A stretch of 64,000 nt of DNA from Halopseudomonas laoshanensis (lineage in GTDB: Bacteria > Pseudomonadota > Gammaproteobacteria > Pseudomonadales > Pseudomonadaceae), in the NCBI RefSeq assembly GCF_008365385.1, contig NZ_QOVF01000006.1:1-64000 (forward strand), given 5' to 3'. Shown here piece after piece: positions 1 to 8,319 of the stretch. The position numbers were made by a program, and so were the translations under genes. Position 1 is the stretch's first letter; each line of letters starts with the position of its first letter. The notes beneath the pieces were generated by a model. It was not told the origin of the DNA. It did no database searches and saw only the letters and a list, made by a program, of their open reading frames with translations.

Positions 1-33
1 AACCAGTACTAATTGCCCGTGTGGCTTGACCAT
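1..33 (+). rRNA. rrl: 23S ribosomal RNA, 3' end only
   Basis: The window opens inside the last bases of a 23S rRNA. The segment around AACCAGTACTAATTGCCCGT followed by GGCTTGACCAT matches the conserved 3' terminus of gammaproteobacterial 23S rRNA (helix 1 strand and terminal GGCTTGACC). A 5S gene follows about 150 bases downstream, which confirms rRNA operon context. The exact mature 3' end near 33 is by analogy. Confidence 0.85.
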
Positions 34-179
34 ATAACACCCAAGCAATTTGGTGTGGTCATGACACCGATGAACGACAATCCGAACTTGGATTGAGATA
101 CAAGTTACCAGCAACACCCATTTCTATCACCGAACCACCCCTTTACGCTGTGTAGACTAACACCTGCACAGCAACGAAT
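34..179 (+). other. 23S-5S internal transcribed spacer
   Basis: This is non-coding spacer between the 23S 3' end and 5S rRNA. It contains no tRNA gene. It includes AT-rich stretches and short complementary segments near both rRNA ends, as expected for RNase III and RNase E processing stems, but I did not resolve individual cleavage sites. Confidence 0.7.
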
Positions 180-299
180 TGCTTGACGACCATAGAGCAT
201 TGGAACCACCTGATCCCATCCCGAACTCAGAAGTGAAACGATGCATCGCCGATGGTAGTGTGAGGTTTCCTCATGTGAGAGTAGGTCATCGTCAAGCGC
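180..299 (+). rRNA. rrf: 5S ribosomal RNA
   Basis: A 120-base 5S rRNA. The terminal helix is visible: GCTTGACGA at 181-189 pairs with TCGTCAAGC at 289-297. The body carries the typical pseudomonad 5S sequence, including CCGAACTCAGAAGTGAAACG and GATGGTAGTGTGAGGTTTCC. It is the last gene of the rRNA operon whose 23S end opens the window and is followed directly by a strong terminator. Confidence 0.96.
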
Positions 300-305
300 T
301 ATACC

Positions 306-339
306 AAAACCCCGGATATCGAAAGATGTCCGGGGTTTT
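306..339 (+). terminator. rRNA operon terminator
   Basis: The 11-bp arms at 306-316 (AAAACCCCGGA) and 329-339 (TCCGGGGTTTT) are perfectly complementary. Four further pairs (one G-T wobble) close on a GAAA tetraloop at 321-324, and the hairpin ends in a run of T. It lies 7 bases after 5S rRNA. Confidence 0.93.
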
Positions 340-723
340 ACTTTGCGCGCAGGAAAACTCACACAGCAGACCGCGCACAGCACCGACACCCGCAAATCAT
401 CCTCATTGGCCGACCTTTACTTGGTCATGCCTGGCCCACCCCGTCATTCCCGCGCAGGCGGGAATCCAAACGTAGGTTCAGACCTCGCACATCTCTACAG
501 TTTCTTGCGATGGCGGTTAAGGTCACAATGGTTTCCTCCTGCGCGGGAATGACGGGGAGGTTGGAGCGAAGGGTGGGGCCAGAGGCGGGTAGCGAGTAAC
601 GCCTAGGGCGAAGGTGATGGGTGCAGAGACGTTCGCGAAACGGATCACTGATTACCAGCACAAATGCGCCATTGACGCGCTCACCAAGCACCCCCCGCAC
701 CCTCTTGCAGCTTGCAGCTGAAA
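340..723. other. Intergenic region between the rRNA operon and the acyl-CoA ligase
   Basis: About 380 bases with no convincing gene on either strand. Short open frames here lack ribosome sites and recognisable products. The only structure I see is the inverted-repeat element at 439-557. The neighbouring genes end here convergently. Confidence 0.6.
439..557. repeat. Inverted-repeat element with dRS3-like ends
   Basis: The 20-bp arms are exact inverted copies: CCCCGTCATTCCCGCGCAGG at 439-458 and its reverse complement at 538-557, about 119 bp end to end. The left arm also contains ATTCCC-N8-GGGAAT (446-465), an 18-20-base palindrome of the type called dRS3 in Neisseria and found as scattered extragenic repeats in many proteobacteria. 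The roughly 80-bp core encodes nothing recognisable. A small non-autonomous mobile repeat or REP-like pair is likely. Confidence 0.7.
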
Positions 724-2388
724 TTACTGCGCCGCTTTTTTCCACTCCTCTTCCTGCAGCAGTCGCCACATGATCTTTCCGGTAGGAGACTTGGGAATGC
801 TGTCAGTAAACTCGATCACCACCGGGCATTTATAAGCGGCCATGTTGCTCTGGCACCAGTCGATGATGTCCTGTTCAGTGGTCGCTTCATTACCGGCTGA
901 CAGCACGACAAAGGCCTTCACGGTTTCACCACGGCGGGGATGCGGTGTAGAAATCACGCAGACTTCGCGAATGGCTGGATGCGAGTACATGAGCGACTCG
1001 ACCTCGGCCGGCCAGACCTTGTAGCCTGACGCGTTGATCATGCGTTTGACGCGGTCTACGAGGAAAAAATAGCCTTCTTCATCGTAGTAACCCAGATCCC
1101 CGGAGCGGAAGAAGCGGTGACCATCGACTTCTACAAAAGCCTCCTCAGTGGCCTCCGGACGGTTCCAGTAACCCTGGAATATCTGCTCGCCGCGCATGAT
1201 GATCTCGCCAGTAACGCCAACGCCGACTTCTTCCAGGGTTTCGATATTGATCACCCTGGAGTCGACGCCAATAATCGGAATACCGAGACATTGTGGTTTG
1301 CATGCCTGAGGCGGATTGACGTGAGTAGGCGCGATGGTTTCTGACAGGCCATAGCCTTCCATATAAATCAGGCCGGTTTTGTCGATCAATTTGGCCGCGA
1401 CAGCTGCGGGCATGGCTGCACCGCCACCGCCGATGCTTTTCAGTGAGCTGATATCGTACTGATCGATATCCGGATCGGAGAGCATATCGACGACCATGGT
1501 CGAAATATTCCGCCAGGTATTTACCTTGACCCGCTGGATAAGCTCGGCTGCGACCTTGCGGTCCCAACGAGTCATCACGACCAGCGTGCCGCCAGCGTAC
1601 AGCGTGCTATTCATGCACGATTGCATGCCGGTGACATGAAACATGGGTACTGACACCAGGTGTACAACATCATGTTGCGCATTGGTCCAGACCGCGCCAT
1701 ACACGGTAGTGGCCATGACGCTGTGGTGTGTATGCACACAGCCTTTGGGGTTGCCAGTAGTGCCAGAGCTATAGGGGATAACGCACAGATCATTGGGGCC
1801 CGCGGTCAGCGGCCCTGGCGTCAGGTTCGCGGTCAGGGCGGCTTGCCAGCGGGTCACGCCGGGTAGCTTGGCATCGGTGGCAGGCTCGCGCACTGCCTCG
1901 GGCAGGTTTAGATTTGTAGGTTCGGTAACGTATTCAGAGTAAGCGCTGACGATCACCTCACGCAGATGTCCCTGGCCAACATGCTCGGAGATGTGCTCGA
2001 CCAGCTCTTGGGCACAAAGGGCCACCGGCGCCTGGGTGTCTTCAATCAGATACTTGATCTCGGCCGAGCGATTCATCGGGTTGACCGGCACTACTACGGC
2101 ATTGGCGCGCAAGATGGCGAAGTAGCCAATAATATATTGCGGGCTGTTCTGCATATACAGCAGGACCCGGTCGCCAGCTTTCACGCCGGCATGCTGCAGG
2201 TACCCAGCGATGGCCTCGGCCTGTCGCTTGAATTCGTTATAGGTAACATCCGTGCCGTAATAATGAATTGCGGGATGCTCGCCAAAGCGCAAGGCCGAGA
2301 CGGTAAGGTTGTGAAAGACGCTGGTGGCGGGCAGCTCCAGCTGCCTTGGGACTTGAGGGGGCCAGACGTTGAAGTGGCGTTCGAACAT
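724..2388 (-). CDS. AMP-forming fatty-acyl-CoA ligase
   Basis: A 554-residue member of the acyl-adenylate-forming (ANL) superfamily that activates fatty acids to acyl-CoA with ATP. Visible motifs are YSSGTTGNPKG near residues 201-211 (phosphate-binding loop), EGYGLSE near 341 (A5), GDLGYYDEEGYF near 428-440 (hinge region), NASGYKVWPAEVE near 450-463, and the C-terminal PKSPTGK catalytic lysine near 533-540. The start at 2388 (MFERHFNV) is preferred over an upstream start because family proteins begin there and the extra 58 residues upstream look non-protein-like. Overall it is closest to medium/long-chain (FadD/AlkK-type) ligases; the exact chain length is not determinable. It is divergent from leuA. 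Confidence 0.9.
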   Translation of the reverse strand: MFERHFNVWPPQVPRQLELPATSVFHNLTVSALRFGEHPAIHYYGTDVTYNEFKRQAEAIAGYLQHAGVKAGDRVLLYMQNSPQYIIGYFAILRANAVVVPVNPMNRSAEIKYLIEDTQAPVALCAQELVEHISEHVGQGHLREVIVSAYSEYVTEPTNLNLPEAVREPATDAKLPGVTRWQAALTANLTPGPLTAGPNDLCVIPYSSGTTGNPKGCVHTHHSVMATTVYGAVWTNAQHDVVHLVSVPMFHVTGMQSCMNSTLYAGGTLVVMTRWDRKVAAELIQRVKVNTWRNISTMVVDMLSDPDIDQYDISSLKSIGGGGAAMPAAVAAKLIDKTGLIYMEGYGLSETIAPTHVNPPQACKPQCLGIPIIGVDSRVINIETLEEVGVGVTGEIIMRGEQIFQGYWNRPEATEEAFVEVDGHRFFRSGDLGYYDEEGYFFLVDRVKRMINASGYKVWPAEVESLMYSHPAIREVCVISTPHPRRGETVKAFVVLSAGNEATTEQDIIDWCQSNMAAYKCPVVIEFTDSIPKSPTGKIMWRLLQEEEWKKAAQ

Positions 2389-2688
2389 GCGCGAGCTACC
2401 TGTGACTGTTGTTGTTTTAACGGTGCATCCAGGGCCTATATGCTGACGGCCAGCGATGCCATTTATTATCGTGACACCAGAGTAGCGCCTTATCGAGCCT
2501 ATTGTGAACCGCCAGTCATTTTGGTGTTGGCCGGTCATAAGCAGCTGTAAGGTTGCCCTCACTCAAGGCCGGGCAGGGGACCAGATACACTGTTGGATAA
2601 GGTATAGTAGAGGCCTATTATTGTCAGGCTAAGCAAGTCTGAAGCGACTGTGTGCAGCGCTATATCAGCCACAAGAGGAGCACTTCCG

Positions 2689-4233
2689 ATGAGTCAGGAT
2701 CGCGTTATTATTTTTGATACTACCCTGCGTGATGGCGAGCAAAGCCCTGGCGCATCCATGACCAAGGAAGAAAAACTGCGCATTGCCAAGGCGCTGGAAA
2801 AGCTCAAGGTCGATGTCATCGAAGCGGGGTTTGCGATCGCCAGTCCGGGTGACTTTGCCGCGGTGAAGCTGATCGCCAATACCATTCAGGACAGCACCAT
2901 CTGCAGCCTGTCCCGCGCGATGGATGCCGATATTGACCGCGCTGCAGAAGCACTTGCGGGCGCCAACCACGGGCGCATTCACACCTTTATCGCCACCAGC
3001 CCTATCCATATGCAACACAAGCTCCGCTTGCAGCCGGATCAGGTAGTGGAGCAGGCGGTTCGCGCGGTCACGCGTGCGCGTAATCTGTGCCCGGACGTAG
3101 AGTTTTCCTGTGAGGATGCCGGTCGATCGGAGATCGATTTTCTCTGCCGTATTATCGAAGCCGCAATCGATGCCGGGGCGCGGACGATCAATATTCCCGA
3201 TACCGTCGGTTATGCGATCCCCCACCAGTTTGGCGAGATGATCAGACAGATCATTCAGCGCGTGCCTAATGCTGACAAAGCGGTGTTTTCGGTCCATTGC
3301 CATAACGATCTGGGTTTGGCCGTGGCCAACTCGCTAGCGGCAGTTACCGCCGGGGCTCGGCAAGTTGAATGCACGATCAACGGGTTGGGTGAGCGCGCGG
3401 GCAACGCTGCTCTTGAAGAGATCGTCATGGCAATCCGCACCCGTGAGGACGTGTTAGGCGTGCAGACCGGCATCGTCACCGAAAATATCCTCGCTGCATC
3501 CAGGCTGGTGTCAGGAATAACCGGGTTTGTCGTGCAGCCGAACAAGGCCATCGTCGGCGCCAATGCCTTTGCTCACGAGTCAGGCATTCATCAGGATGGG
3601 GTGCTAAAGCACCGCGAAACCTATGAAATCATGAGTGCCCAGTCAGTCGGCTGGCATACCAACAAGCTGTCATTAGGTAAGTTGTCTGGCCGCAACGCGT
3701 TTCGGTCGCGTCTGGCTGAACTCGGCATAGAGCTGCAAAGTGAAGCGGATATGAATCTGGCCTTTGCACGATTCAAGGAACTGGCAGATAAGAAACATGA
3801 GATTTTCGATGAAGATCTGCAGGCGCTGGTTTCCGATACGCTGACCGAGGTCGTCGAACATGTGAAGCTGGTTTACCTGGATGTTGCCTCGCGCATGGGC
3901 GAGACCCCGCAGGCCCGGGTGGTGTTGAATGTTGATGGTCTAGAGCGGGAAGCCAGTGCGCCAGGTTCCGGTCCGGTGGATGCGACCTTCAAGGCCATCG
4001 AACAGATCATCTGTTCAGATTCCATCTTGCAGCTGTATTCGGTGAATGCGATTACACAGGGTACTGACTCCCAGGGCGAGGTCACCGTTCGGTTGGAAAA
4101 GGCCGGACGCATCGTCAACGGTAATGGTGCGGATACCGACATTGTTGTGGCCTCAGCGAAAGCCTATATCAACGCGTTGAATCTGATGCGTGAAGGTGCG
4201 TATCGCGCGCATCCCCAGGCGGCCGCAGTCTGA
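2689..4233 (+). CDS. leuA: 2-isopropylmalate synthase
   Basis: A 514-residue enzyme of the first committed step of leucine synthesis (2-oxoisovalerate plus acetyl-CoA). The TIM-barrel signature [13 protein letters not shown] lies at residues 9-21. The metal-binding HCH of [11 protein letters not shown] is near 203-205, followed by [14 protein letters not shown], and the C-terminal LeuA-dimer regulatory domain occupies about residues 390-510. The start at 2689 has AAGAGGAG 8-9 bases upstream; an in-frame ATG at 2650 has no good ribosome site. This is the approximately 515-residue E. coli-type form, not the longer approximately 556-residue type. The stop overlaps the next start by one base. leuB, leuC and leuD are not nearby. 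Confidence 0.95.
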   Translation: MSQDRVIIFDTTLRDGEQSPGASMTKEEKLRIAKALEKLKVDVIEAGFAIASPGDFAAVKLIANTIQDSTICSLSRAMDADIDRAAEALAGANHGRIHTFIATSPIHMQHKLRLQPDQVVEQAVRAVTRARNLCPDVEFSCEDAGRSEIDFLCRIIEAAIDAGARTINIPDTVGYAIPHQFGEMIRQIIQRVPNADKAVFSVHCHNDLGLAVANSLAAVTAGARQVECTINGLGERAGNAALEEIVMAIRTREDVLGVQTGIVTENILAASRLVSGITGFVVQPNKAIVGANAFAHESGIHQDGVLKHRETYEIMSAQSVGWHTNKLSLGKLSGRNAFRSRLAELGIELQSEADMNLAFARFKELADKKHEIFDEDLQALVSDTLTEVVEHVKLVYLDVASRMGETPQARVVLNVDGLEREASAPGSGPVDATFKAIEQIICSDSILQLYSVNAITQGTDSQGEVTVRLEKAGRIVNGNGADTDIVVASAKAYINALNLMREGAYRAHPQAAAV

Positions 4234-5054
4234 TGCGCGAATCAGTACGGTTGGCTTATCTCGAAGCCATGGGTGTAACCGGATGGGTACCAATACAGAC
4301 GCTCGCGCATGCGGCTTTGCGTTCCGCGCCGGAGCCCGAGTTGCCAGCAGAAAACATCCAGCAGCGCCTGGAACCGGCGTTGGCAACAGGTGCGGACGCG
4401 GTTATCGATACGCGGAGCGCCGAGCAGCCGACCTCTGCGAACGTCGAGCGCGCGGCTGTACCTGCACCCCGTAAGCATGAGCTGCCGCGCGTGTCGCCGC
4501 CGAAGCCGGCTACTTTGCCAGCAAAAATCGAACCCGAAGAAGAAACGGTGGCGCCGGCCGTCGAGCTTACTCAGGTAGCGCCGTTTTATCTGCAGCTATG
4601 GATGGCGGGGCCCTGCGCGTTGCTTATCGAAACGCCGGACCCGGGTATCGAAAAGGGTACGCCTCACTATAACTTGCTGGGCGATATCCTCCGCGCTGCA
4701 CAGTTGCCAACCACCCCGCAGTTACATGCTGACTTCCGCTGGCCATTGAGCCGGAACCCGCAAGTGGCGCGCAGCGCGGCTGCCGCCAGTGAGGCGCTGC
4801 AGGCATTTATGCAGGCCCGTCTGGAGCTGGCTCCCGTTAGCTCAATAGGTTGTTTCGGTACCGCGGCGGGTCTGCTTGCCGAAGCTGACCCGCAGCAAGC
4901 ACAAGCCCTATGCGGCCGGGAGGAAGCGCTGGATGGTTTGGTTGCGGCATGGTTTGCCCCGGATCTGCAGACATTAATGAATCAACCTGAGGAGAAAGCG
5001 CGCCTATGGCATTTGTTAAAGCGGGTAATGCCGCGCTGGCAGGACAGGGCATGA
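4233..5054 (+). CDS. holD: Putative DNA polymerase III psi subunit (HolD-like)
   Basis: A 273-residue protein with no strong catalytic motif. The N-terminus (YLEAMGVTGWVPI, residues 9-21) resembles the HolD N-terminal peptide that binds chi. A Pro/Ala/Glu-rich, probably disordered linker covers about residues 30-110, and a compact alpha/beta domain follows (YLQLWMAGPCALLIETP and NLLGDILRAAQL). E. coli has holD directly upstream of rimI, and I recall that a cryptic pseudomonad psi was identified at the same position. Function is therefore inferred from position plus weak similarity. Expected role: a bridge between chi/SSB and the clamp loader. It overlaps leuA by one base and rimI by four, so it is probably translationally coupled. 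Confidence 0.65.
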   Translation: MRESVRLAYLEAMGVTGWVPIQTLAHAALRSAPEPELPAENIQQRLEPALATGADAVIDTRSAEQPTSANVERAAVPAPRKHELPRVSPPKPATLPAKIEPEEETVAPAVELTQVAPFYLQLWMAGPCALLIETPDPGIEKGTPHYNLLGDILRAAQLPTTPQLHADFRWPLSRNPQVARSAAAASEALQAFMQARLELAPVSSIGCFGTAAGLLAEADPQQAQALCGREEALDGLVAAWFAPDLQTLMNQPEEKARLWHLLKRVMPRWQDRA

Positions 5055-5503
5055 GCGAATTGCATTACCGAGCGATGCTCGAAGCGGACCTGGACGAGGT
5101 GTTGAGTATCGAAACCGCCGCGTTCAGTCACCCCTGGACGCGCGGTATCTTCCAGGACTGCGTACGCTCCGAATACGAATGCTGGTTGCTGTTTAGCGGA
5201 AACCAGCAGGTAGGCCATACCGTTCTTTCCGCTGCCGGCGATGAGTCGCATTTGTTGAATATCACCATCAGACCTGAGAATCAGGGCTTCGGGTTGGGCG
5301 CTGCGTTGCTGGAATTCATCATCGACCGCGCCAAACAGCGCAAGGCGGAGGTGACCTTCCTAGAAGTCCGGGCTTCGAATGAGGCGGCTGCGAGGCTTTA
5401 CGAGCGCTTTGGGTTTAATGAGATCGGACGACGGCGAAACTATTACCCCGCAGCGGGTGGCAGAGAAGACGCTTTGGTAATGGCTTATTCGTTGATTGAC
5501 TAG
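5051..5503 (+). CDS. rimI: Ribosomal protein S18 N-alpha-acetyltransferase
   Basis: A 150-residue GNAT acetyltransferase. The acetyl-CoA-binding core is visible as NITIRPENQGFGLGAALLEF near residues 74-93, followed by LEVRASNEAAARLYERFGF, which is diagnostic of RimI. The start at 5051 (MSELHYRAML) overlaps the preceding stop as ATGA. An upstream in-frame start at 5006 would add 15 unconserved residues. The known role of RimI is to acetylate Ala1 of ribosomal protein S18. Genetic linkage to holD is the E. coli arrangement. Confidence 0.93.
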   Translation: MSELHYRAMLEADLDEVLSIETAAFSHPWTRGIFQDCVRSEYECWLLFSGNQQVGHTVLSAAGDESHLLNITIRPENQGFGLGAALLEFIIDRAKQRKAEVTFLEVRASNEAAARLYERFGFNEIGRRRNYYPAAGGREDALVMAYSLID

Positions 5504-5528
5504 ATGTGTTCCAGACAAGGTGGTGTGA

Positions 5529-6164
5529 ATGACTGATTTGACGCAGCTGTTTGATAATAACCGCGCGTGGGCTGAATCCATCACGAAGGAAGATCCCGAG
5601 TTCTTCTCCAAGCTGGCAGGTCAGCAAGCGCCTGAGTATCTGTGGATTGGTTGTGCCGATTCCCGAGTGCCGGCCAACGAGATAGTCGGGCTGTTACCGG
5701 GGGAGCTGTTCGTGCACCGGAACGTCGCCAATGTGGTACTGCATACTGACCTGAATTGCCTGTCTGTTATGCAGTTCGCCGTGGACGTGTTGAAGGTCAA
5801 ACATATTATCGTCACCGGTCACTACAACTGTGGTGGTGTGCGTGCGGCGATGCATAACAAGCAGCTCGGTCTCAGCGATGGTTGGCTGCGTTCGATTCGC
5901 GATCTGTATTATGAGCAACGTAATAAACTCAGCCTGATAGAGAGTGAAGAAGCTCAGCTGGACCTGATGTGTGAGTTGAACGTCAAGCGTCAGGTGGCCA
6001 ACGTCAGCCACACCAGCATCGTTCAGAACGCTTGGCACCGCGGCCAGCCCTTGAGCGTGCATGGTTTTATTTACGGTCTCAAAGATGGACATCTGAAGGA
6101 CCTGGACGTGTCTGTAGATAACGCCGAGCAAATCCCTGAGCAGTATCGGCTGAGCCCCCCTTGA
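5529..6164 (+). CDS. can: Beta-class carbonic anhydrase
   Basis: A 211-residue cytosolic zinc enzyme interconverting CO2 and bicarbonate. The zinc ligands fall at the same positions as in E. coli Can: Cys42 and Asp44 in CADSRVPANE, then His98 and Cys101 in GHYNCGG. The Asp-Arg pair (Asp44/Arg46) of the active site is intact. AGGTGG lies 5-6 bases before the ATG. It is 25 bases downstream of rimI and overlaps the next gene by 4 bases, so it probably belongs to the leuA-led transcript. Confidence 0.95.
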   Translation: MTDLTQLFDNNRAWAESITKEDPEFFSKLAGQQAPEYLWIGCADSRVPANEIVGLLPGELFVHRNVANVVLHTDLNCLSVMQFAVDVLKVKHIIVTGHYNCGGVRAAMHNKQLGLSDGWLRSIRDLYYEQRNKLSLIESEEAQLDLMCELNVKRQVANVSHTSIVQNAWHRGQPLSVHGFIYGLKDGHLKDLDVSVDNAEQIPEQYRLSPP

Positions 6165-7060
6165 ACCCGCAGGCACGTTCCTGGGCCATGGCCGGACTGG
6201 TGGTCTGCACCCTGGCCTGGGCCGGCAATGCGCTGGTAGCGCGGGCCAGCGCGGGCATGTTACCACCGGTGGGGCTATCATTCTGGCGCTGGGTTACTGC
6301 GATGTGTCTGCTATTGCCGTTCACCGCCCGCGGGCTCTGGCGTTATCGCGATGTACTGCTAACCCATTGGAAACAGATTGCCGTGCTGGCCGCTGCCAGT
6401 ATTACCAGTTACAACACTCTGTTATATGTGGCGGCCCAGAGCACTACCGCGATTAATATCACCCTGGTCAATACGGGTCTGCCGGTATCGGCATTTATCT
6501 GGACGCTGATTCTCCTGCATCAGCTACCCACTCGCGCAACGCTGCTGGGCACCTTGCTGTCGTTTATCGGCTTGCTGGTGATCCTCACCACTGGCGATCC
6601 GTCCCGCCTGCTGGCCCTGCAGTTTAATCCCGGTGATCTGATCATGGTGATTGCGGTGCTCACCTGGGGTCTTTACTCGGTGTTGTTGAGGCGCTGGCCT
6701 ATGCCATTGCCCGGCTTGATTCAGTTGGCTGCGATGCTGATATGCGGCGTGCCGCTGCTCTTCCCGTTTTACCTCTGGGAATACAGCCAGCTCGGCGCTA
6801 TGCCCTTCAGTTGGCATGCCGCCGGTGCAATAGCCTATACCGCCGTGATGGCTTCGCTGGTTGCCTATCTGGCCTGGAATAACGGCGTCAAGGTTCTAGG
6901 GCCGGCCACGGCTTCGTTGTTCAGTTATCTGATGCCGGTTTTTGCCGCACTGCTTGGCGTGATTCTGCTGGGAGAGTCGCTGCACTGGTATCACCTGGTC
7001 GGCGGCGCATTGACCTTCGCCGGCTTGGTGCTGGCAACGCGTGAAGGACGGCGTACATGA
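6161..7060 (+). CDS. EamA/DMT-family inner-membrane transporter
   Basis: A 299-residue polytopic membrane protein with about ten hydrophobic helices in two EamA repeats (roughly residues 10-140 and 155-290), typical of the drug/metabolite transporter superfamily. Hallmark features are the N-terminal LAWAGNALVAR segment and, in the second repeat, NNGVKVLGPATASLFSYLMPVFAALLG (split here across residues about 245-270). The start is a TTG at 6161 that overlaps the can stop. No closer ATG is available without losing the first helix. The substrate cannot be assigned. Confidence 0.88.
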   Translation: MNPQARSWAMAGLVVCTLAWAGNALVARASAGMLPPVGLSFWRWVTAMCLLLPFTARGLWRYRDVLLTHWKQIAVLAAASITSYNTLLYVAAQSTTAINITLVNTGLPVSAFIWTLILLHQLPTRATLLGTLLSFIGLLVILTTGDPSRLLALQFNPGDLIMVIAVLTWGLYSVLLRRWPMPLPGLIQLAAMLICGVPLLFPFYLWEYSQLGAMPFSWHAAGAIAYTAVMASLVAYLAWNNGVKVLGPATASLFSYLMPVFAALLGVILLGESLHWYHLVGGALTFAGLVLATREGRRT

Positions 7061-8052
7061 GACGTTTGTGTGTTATCCCGGGTGATGGCATCGGTCAGGA
7101 AGTGGTGCCGGTCGCGGTGCGTGTGCTTGAGCGATTGCTGCCGGACCTGCAGGTAACCGAAGCCGAGGCCGGTTGGGACTGTTTTCAGCGGCTTGGGCAA
7201 TCCGTGCCCGAGGCGACCCTGCAAGCGATGCGTGATTGCGGTGCGGGACTGTTTGGTGCCGTCTCTTCCCCCTCGAACGCCGTAGCAGGCTATCGCAGCG
7301 CGATACTGACCTTGCGGCAGCAATTGGCGTTGGGCGTGAATCTGCGGCCGGTCCGCAGCTGGCCGGGTTTGTCGGACAGATCTGGTGTGGACCTGTTGAT
7401 CCTCCGCGAAAACAGCGAAGGGCTTTACGTGGGCAAGGAACATATGGCCACTGCCGATCTGGCTATAGCCGAATGCCACATCAGTCGTCAGGCCAGCGAA
7501 CATATTGCCCAGCGCGCCAGCGAGATCGCGAAATTGCGCACTAGCCGACGGATAACTCTGGTGCACAAAGCAAACGTACTGCCGTTAACCTGCGGTTTGT
7601 TCAGGGATAGCTGCCGTAAGGTGCTGGATGCCCATGGGCTGTCTGCCCTGGTAGACGAGCGCCTGGTAGATGTGGCCGCCTTACAACTGGTAGAGAGGCC
7701 AGAGGAATTCGATCTGATCGTCACCACTAACCTGTTCGGCGATGTGCTTTCGGATCTGGCCAGTCACTGGGGTGGCGGGCTGGGTTTGGCCCCTTCGCTA
7801 AATTGGGGGCAGGGCATTGCCTTGGCCGAACCGGTACATGGCAGCGCGCCGGATATCGCCGGAAGCGGCAGGGCGAATCCGTTGGCTGCGGTGCTCAGTG
7901 CAGGTTTGTTGTTGCGCTATCACTGGCAGCTTATTGAGCAAGCGGACCGCCTCGACAGGGCAGTAGAGGGTTTGCTGAGAAGCATGGGGAAAGCCGATTG
8001 GGGCAAGCATACAACCCGACGGGCAGAGCAGGAACTAATCGCGCGGCTTTAG
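7057..8052 (+). CDS. Isocitrate/isopropylmalate dehydrogenase family, homoisocitrate-dehydrogenase-like
   Basis: A 331-residue NAD(P)-dependent beta-decarboxylating dehydrogenase. Family motifs are IPGDGIGQEVVP (residues 7-18), RENSEGLYVG near 112-121, the KANVLPLT segment near 170, TTNLFGDVLSDLAS with the metal Asp residues, and EPVHGSAPDIAG near 259-270. The region YRSAILTLRQQLALGVNLRPV and the overall sequence look closer to bacterial homoisocitrate dehydrogenases (Thermus type) than to LeuB or Icd. The protein is shorter than LeuB (about 360). The start overlaps the EamA stop (ATGA). Actual substrate could be 3-isopropylmalate, homoisocitrate, tartrate or malate; I rank homoisocitrate-like first but with low certainty. 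Confidence 0.8.
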   Translation: MRRLCVIPGDGIGQEVVPVAVRVLERLLPDLQVTEAEAGWDCFQRLGQSVPEATLQAMRDCGAGLFGAVSSPSNAVAGYRSAILTLRQQLALGVNLRPVRSWPGLSDRSGVDLLILRENSEGLYVGKEHMATADLAIAECHISRQASEHIAQRASEIAKLRTSRRITLVHKANVLPLTCGLFRDSCRKVLDAHGLSALVDERLVDVAALQLVERPEEFDLIVTTNLFGDVLSDLASHWGGGLGLAPSLNWGQGIALAEPVHGSAPDIAGSGRANPLAAVLSAGLLLRYHWQLIEQADRLDRAVEGLLRSMGKADWGKHTTRRAEQELIARL

Positions 8053-8070
8053 GCTGTAAAAGCGACAAAC

Positions 8071-8099
8071 AAAAAAGGGCTAGCCGAAGCTAACCCTTT
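8071..8099 (-). terminator. Terminator downstream of tRNA-Met
   Basis: Read on the minus strand, AAAGGGTTAGC - TTCG - GCTAGCCCTTT forms a stem with one mismatch and a TTCG tetraloop, ending in six T. It lies 8 bases after the tRNA-Met 3' end. It may also stop (+) transcription from the dehydrogenase gene. Confidence 0.85.
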
Positions 8100-8107
8100 G
8101 AAATTGT

Positions 8108-8184
8108 TGGTGGCTACACCTGGACTTGAACCAGGGACCCCAGCATTATGAATGCTGTGCTCTAACCAACTGAGCTATGTAGCC
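8108..8184 (-). tRNA. tRNA-Met (CAT), elongator type
   Basis: A 77-nt cloverleaf on the minus strand starting GGCTACATAGCTCAGTTGG. The anticodon loop TTCATAA gives anticodon CAT, and the CCA end is encoded. The acceptor pairs GGCTACA with TGTAGCC. The sequence matches the elongator tRNA-Met family rather than initiator (no CGCGGG start) or tRNA-Ile2. I recall the same tRNA beside ychF in P. aeruginosa. Confidence 0.94.
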
Positions 8185-8319
8185 ATCCGAGGCTGCGCAT
8201 TATTCAGTTGCGCGGGATGAAAGTCAAGCGCTCCAGGCGTTTTATTTGCGTGTCTTATCAATCGGTTAACTTTCGCAGTCATGCAACGCAAGGGCAGCCA
8301 TTAAACGGGTGGTTATCCG

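Noticed and set aside
2563-2688. Leucine attenuator or riboswitch ahead of leuA
   Set aside because: No run of leucine codons in a leader peptide and no T-box-like or terminator-antiterminator structure visible. TATAGT at 2603-2608 may be a -10, but no matching -35 was found.
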